64,000 nt of DNA from Cyclaneusma minus (lineage: Eukaryota > Ascomycota > Leotiomycetes > Marthamycetales > Marthamycetaceae), in contig JAKZHN010000010.1 of the NCBI GenBank assembly GCA_037179335.1, forward strand, positions 565,870 to 629,869, written 5' to 3'. The notes under the pieces were generated by a model. The model was not told the origin of the DNA, made no database searches, and was given only the letters and a program-made list of their open reading frames with translations. Numbering within the stretch: the stretch's first letter is position 1; each line of letters starts with the position of its first letter. This document shows, piece by piece, positions 21,651 through 32,973 of this stretch. Position numbers and translations under genes: made by a program.

Positions 21651-22258
21651 TCACGCTTTCCTATTCCTTCCTAAAGAACAGCTATCCTCATACGATTCAA
21701 ACTGTGGACTGATCAGCCGAAGATGCATCGAAAAGGCAATTGAGATGTACTTACCACGCACTCTTCAAAAGGCACGCTGGAGTTGAGGATTGCTGTAAAG
21801 ACAGCTTCCGCAATGTTCTGTGGCAGTGGAGGTGTAGTGGTATTTGCTTGTGCCACAGCGTCACTAATGACCTGGGCATCGCGGGCCGGGACATCGACAG
21901 AAGACAAGTTCGACTTGAAGCGTGTAGCTTCGCGAACGTATCCAGCGCTATTCCTCGTATCAGCCTGAATTCCCTCACAGCTTTGTGAGAGGAGTTGTTG
22001 GGTCACGCACCGCAAAGCAAGCAAGCTCAGTAGCTGAGCATCAACGTCGTCTATTCCAGCTCGGACTTGAGCGAGAGACGTGCAGCATGTTGTCCCGTTC
22101 GGTAGGACGAATTCTGGACTTCCCCAGGGTATTGTTCTATTCTCCGTGGACGGTGTGAGGGGGGGAAGTGGCGAGGTGTAGCATTGGGATGCGAAGTCAG
22201 CTTTGGTTGCAGTGGCCAGTGGGAGGAAGAAGACGAGTATGGAGCGGGGGAGCTTCAT
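21651..22258 (-). CDS. secreted chorismate mutase, AroQ type
   Basis: Would convert chorismate to prephenate outside the cytosolic shikimate pathway; secreted forms are known in plant pathogens and are thought to lower host salicylate precursors, though saprotrophs also have them. Exons (minus): 22258-22011, 21947-21755 and 21701-21651, giving 163 aa. A signal peptide covers about residues 1-20 (M-K-L-P-R-S-I-L-V-F-F-L-P-L-A). The AroQ helix reads V-R-A-G-I-D-D-V-D-A-Q-L-L-S-L-L-A-L-R, joined by splicing to A-G-Y-V-R-E-A-T-R-F-K. Then V-D-V-P-A-R-D-A-Q-V-I and F-E-E-C-V-F-E-S-Y follow. Intron 1 is 63 nt without stop codons, so an unspliced product stays in frame; intron 2 starts GTAAGT. It is divergent from the HeLo gene. 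Confidence 0.8.
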
Positions 22259-22924
22259 GATGGTCGATTGAGAAGCAGAAACTGCGGATGCGTATTCAAG
22301 AAAAGGTAGTGCTTTTGAGTTCTACAGGATCGAGGATTTAAAGTTTGATTAAAAGCGAATACCCGTCGGAAAGCTTCATTGAATGCTGATCACTGCCATG
22401 TCTTCGTCTTCGAAATATTCTAGAATTCTGGAATTCGGGTAGGGTAAGCCTCTCGGATTCCATCTCTGTCTCATTCTTCTTGGGTAGCCTGTTACGGTTT
22501 ACCGTTCTTTCTTCGTCCATTTGTATCATTTACCTGTCGGCTTTTGCGGGGTGGCCGATGTTCGGCGCTCGGATAAATACATTTCCAGCCAATCAGGTGG
22601 CGGCTGCTGTGAGTTTATTTCGACGATGCTCAGCAGGCATCAGCTTAACCCTCAGTACTATTGATGCAAGCAGTCCTCCTTGCATTCAGCTGCAGTTTCC
22701 TTTTGGATGGATGTGCTCTGGAGCATCAACTTTTGTTTTCAAGATACTTGCTCGCTACAATAATACTCGGATATTCGCTGCCTCAACTTCAAAAGAAGTC
22801 TCATGTATGCTGCGCATTTCAGCTAGGCGCCAGAGAAGATGATCCCAAGATCATTAGCATTTAGCAACCCAATATCTCGGTATCCCCCAAGCCATTTGAA
22901 GAATACCGCCATCGACCCACAATC
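22259..22924. other. shared upstream region, chorismate mutase / HeLo protein
   Basis: About 670 bases between start codons on opposite strands. It must contain both promoters. The part just before 22,925 is pyrimidine- and A-rich. No repeat, RNA gene or further coding frame was found. Confidence 0.6.
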
Positions 22925-25900
22925 ATGGCTCATCTGATCAGCGGCTTCCAGCTGCCTTTCCAGCGGCGCCTGACCAAGATGTATTCCGACACCAAGAAAT
23001 CCTACGACTTCGTGAAAGAACCTGTCCAAAACCCAGAAGACCCCGAACTGCAGTCTCTCTATCGCAAGCTTAGGATTCAAAAAGACCGTTTGGTAACATG
23101 GGGACTGAACTGGTCGGATTCGTCGAAGTCACCAGATATTGATGAATCTTTGTCAAGAGCCGGACTTGGTGAAGTCGTTGGGAATGTGATGACTACTATC
23201 AAGGAGATTCTGGCCGAGGCGGAGCCGCTGTGGCAGTCGTCCCAAAGAGCTTCTTCTGTCCTCGGCGACTCGTCAAATCGGGACCGCAAAGCGCCCCTTA
23301 TTTCGTGGGACCGATCCAGGTTTGAGGATCTTGTGAAGGACTTGACCGACTCAATCGATATTCTCTACGATGCAACGGGACACCGCCTGAACACACAACA
23401 ACGAAGTGTTGGAGGCCCAATTCATAGAGAACCTACGGGTACATCATCTTTTGCCAATAACAAAGACCCTCTTCAACAGCACCTTGTCAAACCCCCTTTG
23501 GCGTCGACGTATGCCCCCTTAACGCCCAGGAGCAACACTCCAGATGAAGGTCGCTTGTTCGAATCAACAAGGGTCCGAACTCCGCAACAAATGGATCCTG
23601 CCGACCTGATTCGCCCAGAGGATCTAGTTAGTTCAATAGACGAGAATGTACGCCGAGCAATCGCAGTACCCGAAGGTTCGCGTCAAATTGTATTCCTCAA
23701 ACGTCAATCTTCGACAAACCCCTGGAAGACTGACGAGACTATGGCCCCTCTCCCTGTATTTTTGGAGTATGCCTCTTATGATCCTATATATGCCAATACT
23801 GGCATCTCTCCGCCGATTACCCGGTTCGAGAAAATATTTGCGGCACTGCAGGTCTCTCAGGAGAGTACGAGGTACACAGACCGAGGACTTCTCAATCTCA
23901 TAGGCTATTTCGATGATGCCGACCAAGCCAGATTTGGTCTCTTGTATGGACTGCCTCAAGAATTCTCCGTCAATACCAACCTAGATCAATACGGCAAGTC
24001 TCACTTTCACGCCGCTGCCTGCCTGTCAGATTTGCTAGCTAGTCCGAAGTATGAGCCTGCGCTGGAGGAGAAGTTTCATTTAGCTCACACCATTTCCAAG
24101 TCTGTTATCGATCTGCATTTGAAATCCATAGAGCATGGCAACCTGTCCGCCACCAATATCGTCTTTTTCTACCAGAGATCTACTGGTTCTCTAGACGATG
24201 CCCGTTTTTCTGAAGTCAAGGCCCACCGTCCGTTCCTAGCGTCGTTCGATGTCTTTAGCGGCGACGACGAGGCACTACCACACATCTCCAGTCAAATCTC
24301 AGACTCAAGAATATATCGCCACCCTGATGATCCTCGCATCAACAGACAATCATCATTGAAGGCAGATGACAAGGCCTTGGAGCTTTATACTCTGGCATTG
24401 CTGTTGTTCGAAATTGGGCTTTGGAGGCCTTTGTCTGCGATCCTAAGTTCTTACCCAGGTGTTCATGAAGACCCTTCTGCTATCCTGCGGCAGCTTGCGA
24501 TTCGTTGTGGTTCGCTCTATTCACAAGCTACAATGCTGTTTTGGAAAGCACCTGGGGAGCAGCAAACTTACCTATTGAATTACGGAAGAACTTTCCCGGA
24601 TAAATATCGTGGAGTTGTGCAAGCACTTGAAAAATTGACCACAATCGACGACTGTCTTGAGATGCATTTGAAGTCAATACCGCCCCTGCCAGCTCAACTA
24701 GCCAATCGTTCCTCCCCACCTAAGAAAAAGCGGACACCAGTGCGAACTCTTTCGAAAGGCATTTCAGAAAGACCGATAGACCAGACAAAGGAACTTGGGC
24801 AATCGAAGACCCAGAGGGACGTGGAAGCAAAATTCGTTTCTGAGCCTCTTCCTACTGAGCGTTCAATGAGTGAGAATCGTACAGAAACTTGGCTTCCAGA
24901 GAAGCAGGTCAATTCATGTGAGTCTTCTTTGACACTAAGATTGCATTCCACACCGTTAACATCCATACAGCAATACCTCCTACAGTACCTCCTGCAGTAC
25001 CTCCCCGCAAAGCACCGCCGCAACCGCAAAAGACCAAACTTCGAATATACCCTTCCGTGAGACTTAGCCAAGAACAGCTGGACGATTGGCGCACCTCTCT
25101 CATGCCAAAAATCAATCAAGCTCTGCGAAATTTCTACAAGAAGCACGCTGAGTCCGTGGAGATTAGCCTCGAGTCCGTGGGTGGAAATTCCCTAAAAACA
25201 AAGCCGACGATCGTAGTAGTTTGCAGCAGCGTTGATAAGGTCAAGAAGATACTTAAAACTCACTTCCAGTATGATAAGTCGCAGTATGGCTTGAAGGTGC
25301 TGCAAGGGCGAATAGTCAGATCGGGGATTGAACGACCGCAGCGGTCTATGGCTAACGATGCGGACATGCCGAAGGCAGCCAATCCAGATTACCAGTCCAA
25401 GCCAAGAAATGGGGCTTCCATTGGTGCGTGCATTGAGAATGAGCACTTACCACCGGTCTCTTTTGGTGGTTTAATCATGATTGACGAGAAACCTTACGGC
25501 ATGACTGTCCACCATATGCTCGACAACCCCAACGACGAAGATGACCAAGCACCCACTACCTTTGACCCACCTCTCCGTTCAAGTGGCTATCATCTCTCGC
25601 CCCTCCCTGATTTCGAAAGCCAAGAAGGCTTATCAGGCTACTCCGGCGACCTATCCTTCAGCTACGAGTTCTCCGACAGCGACTCCGACAGCAGCTCCAT
25701 CGCTAGCTTCGACGACTCGGACAGCATTCTCTCCGAGGAATCCGACGAATCCAGAGACCAAGAGCCAGGCGACATCGAAGGCATTCCAGTCGACTGTGGC
25801 GAATCCTACGCCGTAACCCAACCCGCCATCGACGACGTTGACGAATCCTTCTTTTCATCTGACGAAGCTGCCGATGAAGAGCATCTGGATTCCTGCAAGC

Positions 25901-26679
25901 TGGGACACATCTACGCATCTTCCGGCATCCGGCGCCGCCGCCAGAACGGCATGACGCACGAGATTGACTGGGCGCTTTTCGAGTTCTTGGAGGATCGCAT
26001 GCCCTGCGGGAATTGCATCAAAGACGGCGATAAATTCTGCAAACTGAAGCCGAATAGCTACCCGACGCAGATTGCCAAGCAGGAGAGTATGGCGGAGAGG
26101 GATGTGCATTGTATGGCCAGGACGACGGGGTTACAGAATGGACGTATTAGGGGGGATTTGGCGTCGGTGAAGATTCAGGGGAGGACGACGCCGAGCGAGA
26201 GCTGGCAGGTGAGCGGGGGTTTGGGGATTCCTGGTGATTCCGGAGCATGGGTGATTTCATCTGACACAGGGGCGCTTTGTGGGCATGTTTTGGCTTGGAG
26301 TGTGGTCAGGAAGGTGGCTTATATTTGTCCGATGGAGGTCTTAGTTGAGGATATCGTGGAGACGGTGAAGGCGAGGAGAGTGGGGTTGCCAGACGGGGAG
26401 CTGTATATTGATCGTGGGGTGGGGAATAGTCAATTGAAGGGAGCGGAACTGGTCGGTGGGTTTGATCAGGAGGAGGAGGGCGATGAGGAGGATGGTGTGC
26501 GTCAATCGAAAGACGATCTGGCGAATCTCAAGCTACAGCACCTCCCCTCGCCAGCCATCTTGGACCACCCATCAGGCGGGGCTCCAGAGAGGGACATGTT
26601 TGCTAGGGATTATGGTATGAAGGAGGGCTTGGCGCAGTCCATCAAGGCGTTCAAAGTCTCTGACGGCGTTGCAACATAG
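22925..26679 (+). CDS. HeLo-like domain, pseudokinase and trypsin-like protease fusion
   Basis: Exons 22925-24917 and 24971-26679 give 1233 aa; the 53-bp intron runs GTGAGT to ATACAG. Residues 1-155 look like a HeLo domain, the membrane-targeting death-inducing domain of fungal incompatibility proteins: L-Q-S-L-Y-R-K-L-R-I-Q-K-D-R-L and W-G-L-N-W-S-D, then D-E-S-L-S-R-A-G. Residues 250-580 resemble a protein kinase whose catalytic loop reads E-H-G-N-L-S-A-T-N (403-411), lacking the Asp, so a pseudokinase. After a Pro-rich linker (666-690) comes a small basic domain (700-785), then a chymotrypsin-like domain with H845/H846 (G-M-T-V-H-H), D997 (E-I-D-W-A) and S1088 (G-D-S-G-A-W), plus an acidic Ser/Asp insert (880-970). 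All three catalytic residues appear present. A role in regulated cell death or non-self response is inference. Confidence 0.75.
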
Positions 26680-27965
26680 GTTTGGGGGGAATTCTGCTTC
26701 TTGTTATCGGCGCTAGTTGTCAGTTGGGGTTTCGTTATATACCAGGAATTCTATTTTGTTTTGGCTTTTCAGATACAAACAGCGTGACCTCTGTCTGTGC
26801 ATCTAACAGTGTCGGGCGTATCTCATTGTGGTAGGATATGATGAAAGAGATCTGTCTTAGTCTAAACACATTGGTGAGCCAAAACCTATTGAAATAGAGA
26901 CTGTGATTGATAGCAATCCATCTTACCACCTGGCATGTTTTGTCACTTGACTTGCTCCGAACGATATCTTGGATCTATGACATAGTTCATTGGGGGGTGC
27001 GCTAAATCACCTTGTCCTTGCGAGTTGGGAAACAGCCTCCGGTTGAATATGACCCGGACTAGGCACCTCAATTACATTCTGACATTTTCCCTGTCCCAAC
27101 TCCCAAGTGTTCAGGAATCCGGAATATTCTAAAGGATTACGAACATTTCAAGTAATTAAGGATATCTCAAGTAGTTCAAAATACCCCAAGAGATTCAGGA
27201 TATTCCAAGTACTTTAAGATATCTCAAGTACTTCAGAACATGCCAAGTGATTGGAATTATCTCAAGTAATTCAGAATATTCCAAGTAAGTCGAAACATCC
27301 CAAGTGATTCAGGATATTCCAAGTGGTTGGGAACATTCTAAATAATCAGAAGCATTCAAAATTGTTGGGGATGTCGAATGTTTGAACTGGAGGTGGCCGG
27401 GGGGAGTTAAGGGATGGGAAGAAGGAGATCTGCGTCCGATGAAGCCAAGAACCCTTTATATAGCTTGTGATCACAGAAGGCAAACACTTGTTGTATATCA
27501 AATTTTCTTGCGTCTTATCCAAGCTTCCTCTTGGCAGCCAAAGAAAGAAGAACCAAATATCATGTAACAGCTTGTTCCGAATTTGAGAAGATATCAGGAA
27601 GTTAGCAAACAACAAAGCAGGATCCCGTGAATGAGGACACATCATGGCGGAGAACTAGAACCAACAGAACTCTTGAGAAGGGAGAAGCTAGCATAATAGA
27701 GGTCATATATCTGTCAGTACCAGGACCATCTGTCGATTCCTAGAACATACACCGCATCGTTAATGCACCGTCATTCACCAGAAAACCTCTCAGCTCGCTA
27801 AAGGCAAATACAGAGTTGTTCCGGCGCTTAATTCCTTTACTACCGCGGAGTCAAAGATATTCCGGGATCGTGTTGTTGACGCCGACCGTCTTCTACGCTT
27901 CTTCGCTCCGCGTCCTCTTCCCATCTACAACCCCCAACCGCATCTCCTCCAACTTCACCGCAAGC
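26680..27965. other. intergenic region with minisatellite; no gene seen
   Basis: About 1.29 kb between the HeLo gene and the next plus-strand start. It contains the 19-bp minisatellite at 27,130-27,357. The frame of the next gene is open back to an ATG at 27,816, which would add 50 residues. No other feature was recognised. Confidence 0.6.
27130..27357. repeat. 19-bp minisatellite, 12 units
   Basis: Twelve consecutive units of exactly 19 bp hold register from 27,130 to 27,357. The best consensus is caagtgattcaggatattc, with variation mainly at positions 6-9 and 11-17. Partial similarity extends left to about 27,104. A related array lies at 55,885-55,980. The array is non-coding. Confidence 0.9.
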
Positions 27966-29187
27966 ATGAGCAATTATCTGTCTGCCTTTGGCATTGTGCC
28001 GGATGCTGATGAGGAAGACCTACCTGTAATTCTCCCTCTGCGTCCCGCCCGCCCTCGGCCACCATCTTCCCGTCCGACACCATCTCCTCGTCCGCCACCA
28101 CCTACCACTGCTTCAACTCCCCCGAACGAAGATCCGTTCTTCGATATGCCCCGGCCTCCAGTTATCTCGGCCGAAGACTCGTCGTTCTTCGAGAATGAAG
28201 ATGAAGAAGAGGACCTGATCGACCTTGACTATGACGGTAGCGGCGATGCCTTCGGCAGCACCGCCCCTCGTGGTCTGGCGCCTCCTCCCGGCCTGGCGCC
28301 TCCTCCCGGCCTGGCTCCCCTGCTTCCTCCTCCTTCACCTCGCCCGGCCCACGCCCAGTTCGTCGCACCCTCAGCTGCACAGACGGCCGCTGCTGTGGCG
28401 GAGTTTGAGGAGTTAGAGGCGCTCGCTGCAGCTCCGGAAGAGGACGCAGAGCGCACAGTGTCCAACCCATTCGAGCACCTCAACAGAGGCCTTGGTTTGC
28501 AACGACCCAGTAAGTTCACCCTATTTCCTTTCTTCAGCTTCAAACGCCATCAAACGTGCTGGGCTTGTGTTCTTCACCTGCCTACCTGGCATGGCCATTG
28601 AAACGAAACATTCACTGACATTCACCCTAGCCGTAGGACCAAGACCTTCCAACGCTCTCTATGCCGGCATGCTGCCAGAGATGCGCGCCTTCCACCTCTT
28701 CAACCCGAGTGGCCCCAATGTCTCGTACAGAATGAACGACGGCACTTATCGCATCCGGGCCGTTTCAATCAGCACTGTTCTCCCCCTCCGCAGTGAGTTT
28801 GGCGAAAGAATCGAATCGCCAACACCTAGCAACCCAGCCTTCTTCGGCCTCGGCCGCGGTGGAGCCCCAGTCTCTTCCACTCTCGGCAGCGACACTGACA
28901 GCGAGAAGGGTAACGCAGGATCTGAAGATGGGGACAATGATCAAGACAATGCCGATCCTACCAACGAGCCGGAGCAGGATGCAGCAGCAGCAGTGTCGAG
29001 CGAAGAAGAAGACGAGGAGGAACCTGAGGAGGAGAATGATAACACTCTGACTGAGGAGGAAATCCAGAGACATCAGAGTGTGATGGATGCCTTGGAGCGG
29101 ATGGAAGAGCATAGACTGCGCGTCCTCCGCGGCGAGACAGGCGTTTTCACGTTCGACGATCCGGGAGAGTTTAGTCCGTCGTACTAA
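27966..29187 (+). CDS. acidic low-complexity protein, function unknown
   Basis: I do not recognise the family. Exons 27966-28509 and 28631-29187 give 366 aa; the intron runs GTAAGT to CCCTAG. Start M-S-N-Y-L-S-A-F-G-I-V was preferred; an in-frame ATG at 27,816 would add a basic leader. The first half is Pro-rich with a tandem G-L-A-P-P-P repeat (28,270-28,320, an 18-bp duplication at DNA level) and an acidic patch. The only folded-looking part starts in exon 2: L-Y-A-G-M-L-P-E-M-R-A-F-H-L-F-N and Y-R-M-N-D-G-T-Y-R-I-R-A-V-S-I-S. A long Glu/Asp stretch and a short helix near the end (Q-S-V-M-D-A-L-E-R-M-E-E-H-R-L-R-V-L) follow. Nuclear or scaffold roles would be guesses. Confidence 0.7.
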
Positions 29188-30063
29188 GCCAGCTCTGTGA
29201 TGTCTCTCCGGGTGTCTTCTCTGGGTGTCTTGGGTGTCTTCTCCGGCTTGTGTCGCTCGTTTGGTCGTCCTGAGTCACTTGGTGGTCTTTTGCGGCTGCT
29301 TTTTGCGGCTGTCTTTCGGGTTGATTTCGTGCAAGGTGGTCTTACGCACTGGGTGTTTGAAGCTGTATGACATGGAAAGGTGGAGTTTTACGCGGTTAAT
29401 AGGCACGGATGGGTTTGTGCTCTGGAAAGTTGCCTTTGTTTCTATGGGAGGTACATACATCGTTGACGAGGAATACAAAGCGAACGAACCGTGACGGTAC
29501 TGCCCTGGCATTCAATCAGTGATTTGCAAACTTGATACAAGCCGCGTGATGACAACCGATTCAAGATGCCAGAAAACTGGAATCGTCTGACACCGAGCCA
29601 CTGAGCTTCACTAGAGCAACAGGAGAGATCCAAGCAAGGTATTTCTAATCACAGCTTAGTTCAAATACGTGATGACAGAGAAATAGATCTCGAACAGTGC
29701 CACTAGGGGGCCACAGCTCAGAGTAGAATGCACTGCAATCGTGATTGTTTATGTTCGGCATTATTGAATATCCAAAAAGAGCAAAATGAAACGATGTTGA
29801 TGCCACCCAAATGCACAGGAAATTTGAAGAATTGAGGTACCCGAAAAAAGACGCTCGTACTGTGTAGGCCTTACCCATACTCATCAGGTCCTTGACCGCA
29901 AAGTACCCAAAATGCGTGGTGGTACTCCGTAACTCCAGTGCTCCACGCCTTGCGGCCATTTCTCTTCTGTCACACTTTCATCGCCCAGAAACTCTCTCTG
30001 GTCGCAAACCCGCTCTCGGCTCAGAATCATGTCAAATTTAGACGTCACCTCGCCCCACAGCCA
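29188..30063. other. convergent intergenic region; no gene seen
   Basis: About 880 bases between the stop codon of the acidic protein gene and the stop of the transcription factor gene. Open stretches are at most 104 codons and resemble nothing. Expected to hold both 3' ends. Confidence 0.55.
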
Positions 30064-31878
30064 TCACCAAGTCAACTTCTGATACCTAAGCTCTTGCTTT
30101 GCTCCGTCCACCCCATTCTCCTCCGGCCAGAAATAACTGAACTCCATCTTTCTCTCACTCAGAGTCGTCTCCAGATTCACCGGTACCAGCCGCCTCACCT
30201 CTGGTACATGCTCCTCATCGCCCGCAATCCCCTGCTCCTCCATCTCCAGTTGGAACCTTGCCAACCTTGCCGCCATGCCGCTATCCCACGCGCCCTCTCT
30301 CCCAGGAAAGTCTTCAAGCAGTGCAATAGCCTGTCGTCTCACCGTCCGGTTGCGGCAAAAATTCGTCATGAAGTAAAGCAGGCCGATCGTCGAGGTATCA
30401 AACATAAAGCGCGTGCGCCGCTTCGAAGACGCCGTGGACGCGAGAGTCAGCACCTCTCGAGCTAGGCCGACGATCTCGATGAAATCTCCAAGATGCGCTT
30501 TGTGGAACGTCTCCTCGTCAGCCAGCGGCCGTTGCGAGGCAAGCATGGTGGACTTGAGCCGCATAAGCAGTATGGTCGCTCCCAGATAGTCGCACCGTCC
30601 CTCGGGGGTCCGAGAGCGGGTAAGTACAGGCTCAAATGCGCTCATCCAGCGGGAAAGGGCAATTTGCTTCATCTCGAATATTTTGCGGAGACGTTCAGGG
30701 GGCTTCTGTTTCGTGTAACGGATGTGCTCGCCTTGCCTGGGTATGCCCTCCGTGTGCCCACCGAAAATACGGTAGGGGATTTGCCCATATACCATCCTGT
30801 TGGGGGATGAGGAATGAGAGACAATCGTGGTGTGGACGTCGAAGCGGTCGACAAGGAAGTAGTAGGCGCGGGCTTCTTTCAAAGAGGAGAATTGCCCAGG
30901 CATACTTTGGAAACTCTCGGTGGCTCCTAGTGCTATTTCTTTGGACCGCTCGAATTGAAAGCCGGTCTTGAGGAAGGTGACGCATTGGCGCTCTAGACGA
31001 GCGAATGTTTGCACGAGTTCGTCGTCGATTATCCCTGGCGAGGGGGACGCGAGACCAGAGACTGCGAGACGGCGGGTGCCAAAGGGGCATTTGCGTATCC
31101 AGTCGGCGAGCAGGTTGATTCCAATCTGTGCTTGTCGGAGTGCTGCGTGCATATTGCCATGGAAAATTTCGAAACATACAATGAGCAGACAAGAGATCAG
31201 TACATTTCTGAGATGGTAGTCATCATCCAGGCCACCAGTGGATTCCCGCATCAGCTTGATGGACTTGTCATAATGTAGCAGGGCGAACTCATGTTCTTCT
31301 ACCACACGATTCACGCCATCTCGTTTTAAAGTCACCATTGGAAGTCCTGTCCGGCCTAGATCTTGCTCGACCTCCTCGGCGATATCCATCGTCTTGTCGA
31401 GCGCGCCGAGCGCTACCACGGCATGCTTCACGAAGGGTTCCTGGTGACATGCTTGCAAAATCAAGCGCCCCCACAGATCGGAATCGAAGAAGCCTGAGAG
31501 GGCAAATGCGGTGCGCTCGCAGAAAACGCGGTAATATCGGTTCTGCCGTGGATCTTCAAAGACGTTGTGGCTGGGATGTCGAAGCACCATGGTATTCGGG
31601 GGAGATTCGCTGCTGGCGATGGACGAAGAAGCTGACCTTTTCAGCGAGTAGCCTTCGCACAAGGCGCCGAATTTCTCGCATCGTCGACAACTTGGTTTTG
31701 CCTCATCGCATTTAACGCGGCGAGCTCTGAAGGGGGTAACCGCTGTCAGTCATGGCACAACATCAAAGACTGGACCGGATAAGACGTACTTGCAGGTCAA
31801 GCAGCCTGTGCGAACCTTTGGTTTGCTTGCCCGGATCCGACGTCCAGCACCTTTCACTTTGGTCTTGTATTCGGCCAT
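30064..31878 (-). CDS. Zn2Cys6 transcription factor with fungal regulatory domain
   Basis: Exons 31878-31790 and 31726-30064 (minus) give 583 aa. The Zn2Cys6 DNA-binding cluster lies at residues 25-52 with spacing C-x2-C-x6-C-x6-C-x2-C-x6-C; the intron (GTACGT to TTCAG) splits it after the second Cys, a common position in this family. Basic residues before it (G-R-R-I-R-A-S-K-P-K-V-R) fit the DNA-contacting arm. The remaining 500 residues are the helical fungal-specific domain: F-F-D-S-D-L-W-G-R-L-I-L-Q-A-C-H and A-V-V-A-L-G-A-L, then H-Y-D-K-S-I-K-L-M-R and Q-I-G-I-N-L-L. These genes often regulate metabolism or secondary metabolites; no cluster is seen here, so the target is unknown. Confidence 0.9.
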
Positions 31879-32973
31879 TGCTGAACTACGAGGTTGTTTG
31901 CAGAGAGAAGGGCCCGGAGAGGAGCATAGGGGTCTGAAATACAGGAGAGCAGGAATGCTATAATACAGAAGGTTCTAGGGTGGCTCAGCTTCGGAGGGCA
32001 TGATCGAGCCCCGAGGGTGGGACGGGGTTTGGGGGCTAAGGTCTAATTATATTCTCAGAAGCTAAGCAAGTTGAGTACCTTGCACGTACTTTGATGGCCT
32101 GCTCCAGTGAACGGCCCAGCGACGTCGGACCTTGCCGTGCATGGTAACGGCGGCCGCCGGTGGACAGGCAGATGTCTTTGCTCTGAGATGTTGGAGATGG
32201 AGTTCGAGGGAGAACTTGTCAAAAAGTGACAAAGTCCAAGGGCACTTGGTCCGTGCCCCCCAAAATGCGCCTTCTCGGGGCAGCTCCCGAGTCCCGACGC
32301 TCTCCCTCATCATCCTCCCTCCAGTCCAGCATCCACAAACCACGATGGTGTCCGCAATCGAACCGGAACTTCTTGCTTCCACACGGCCTGCGCCCTTGCC
32401 TGCCGCCTTGTAAGCATTGTCAGCACTCAGCCTGCTCAGCGTACTGACCTTTTCCTCTGTCGTGCATCGTCATTTGTTCCATTTCTGTATTTCTGTATCG
32501 CGTGCTTCCATCTGGCCTCCCTTTTCACTGCTATGGTCGTTTCCGTTGCCGTCCATTCCCTTTCGAGACTGCTGTTGTCTGATTAAGGGGCAAGAATAGG
32601 CAATGCTCAGATGCAGGATCTATTATGTGCCTGCTCTTTGAGGTCTCTGGCGACACGAGCAAATACAAGTGTATACTGCACCGTTCCCTCTCATCTTCCC
32701 CACGTGAAGACTACCTATATGCACCCATTGAGCGGGAACCGTGGCGCACTTTGGGCCGGCGCGACTTGGATCAACCAAAGACTTTGGTCTCTCGGTCATA
32801 TTGATCAAGGTATCTGCACATCGAGGATCTTAGCAAGACACATTTTTCAAATACAAGAAGCGCCCATTCCCCTCTTGGTACAGGACTCGTTTTCAAATAT
32901 TTGGGAGAATCACATCACCCCAGACTCCTTCCAATCGAAACCATCTCCTCTACTGCGAAGGAATATCGCCAAC
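31879..32973. other. divergent region, transcription factor / secreted protein; no firm gene
   Basis: About 1.1 kb. One plus-strand ATG at 32,344 begins 23 codons that end at a GTAAGC donor-like site (about 32,412); no continuing exon could be found, so it is not called. The rest holds pyrimidine-rich stretches but no repeats or RNA genes that I recognise. Confidence 0.45.

Noticed and set aside
32344..32415. Possible first coding exon M-V-S-A-I-E-P-E-L-L ending at a GTAAGC
   Set aside because: No continuing exon in the following 600 bases could be justified.
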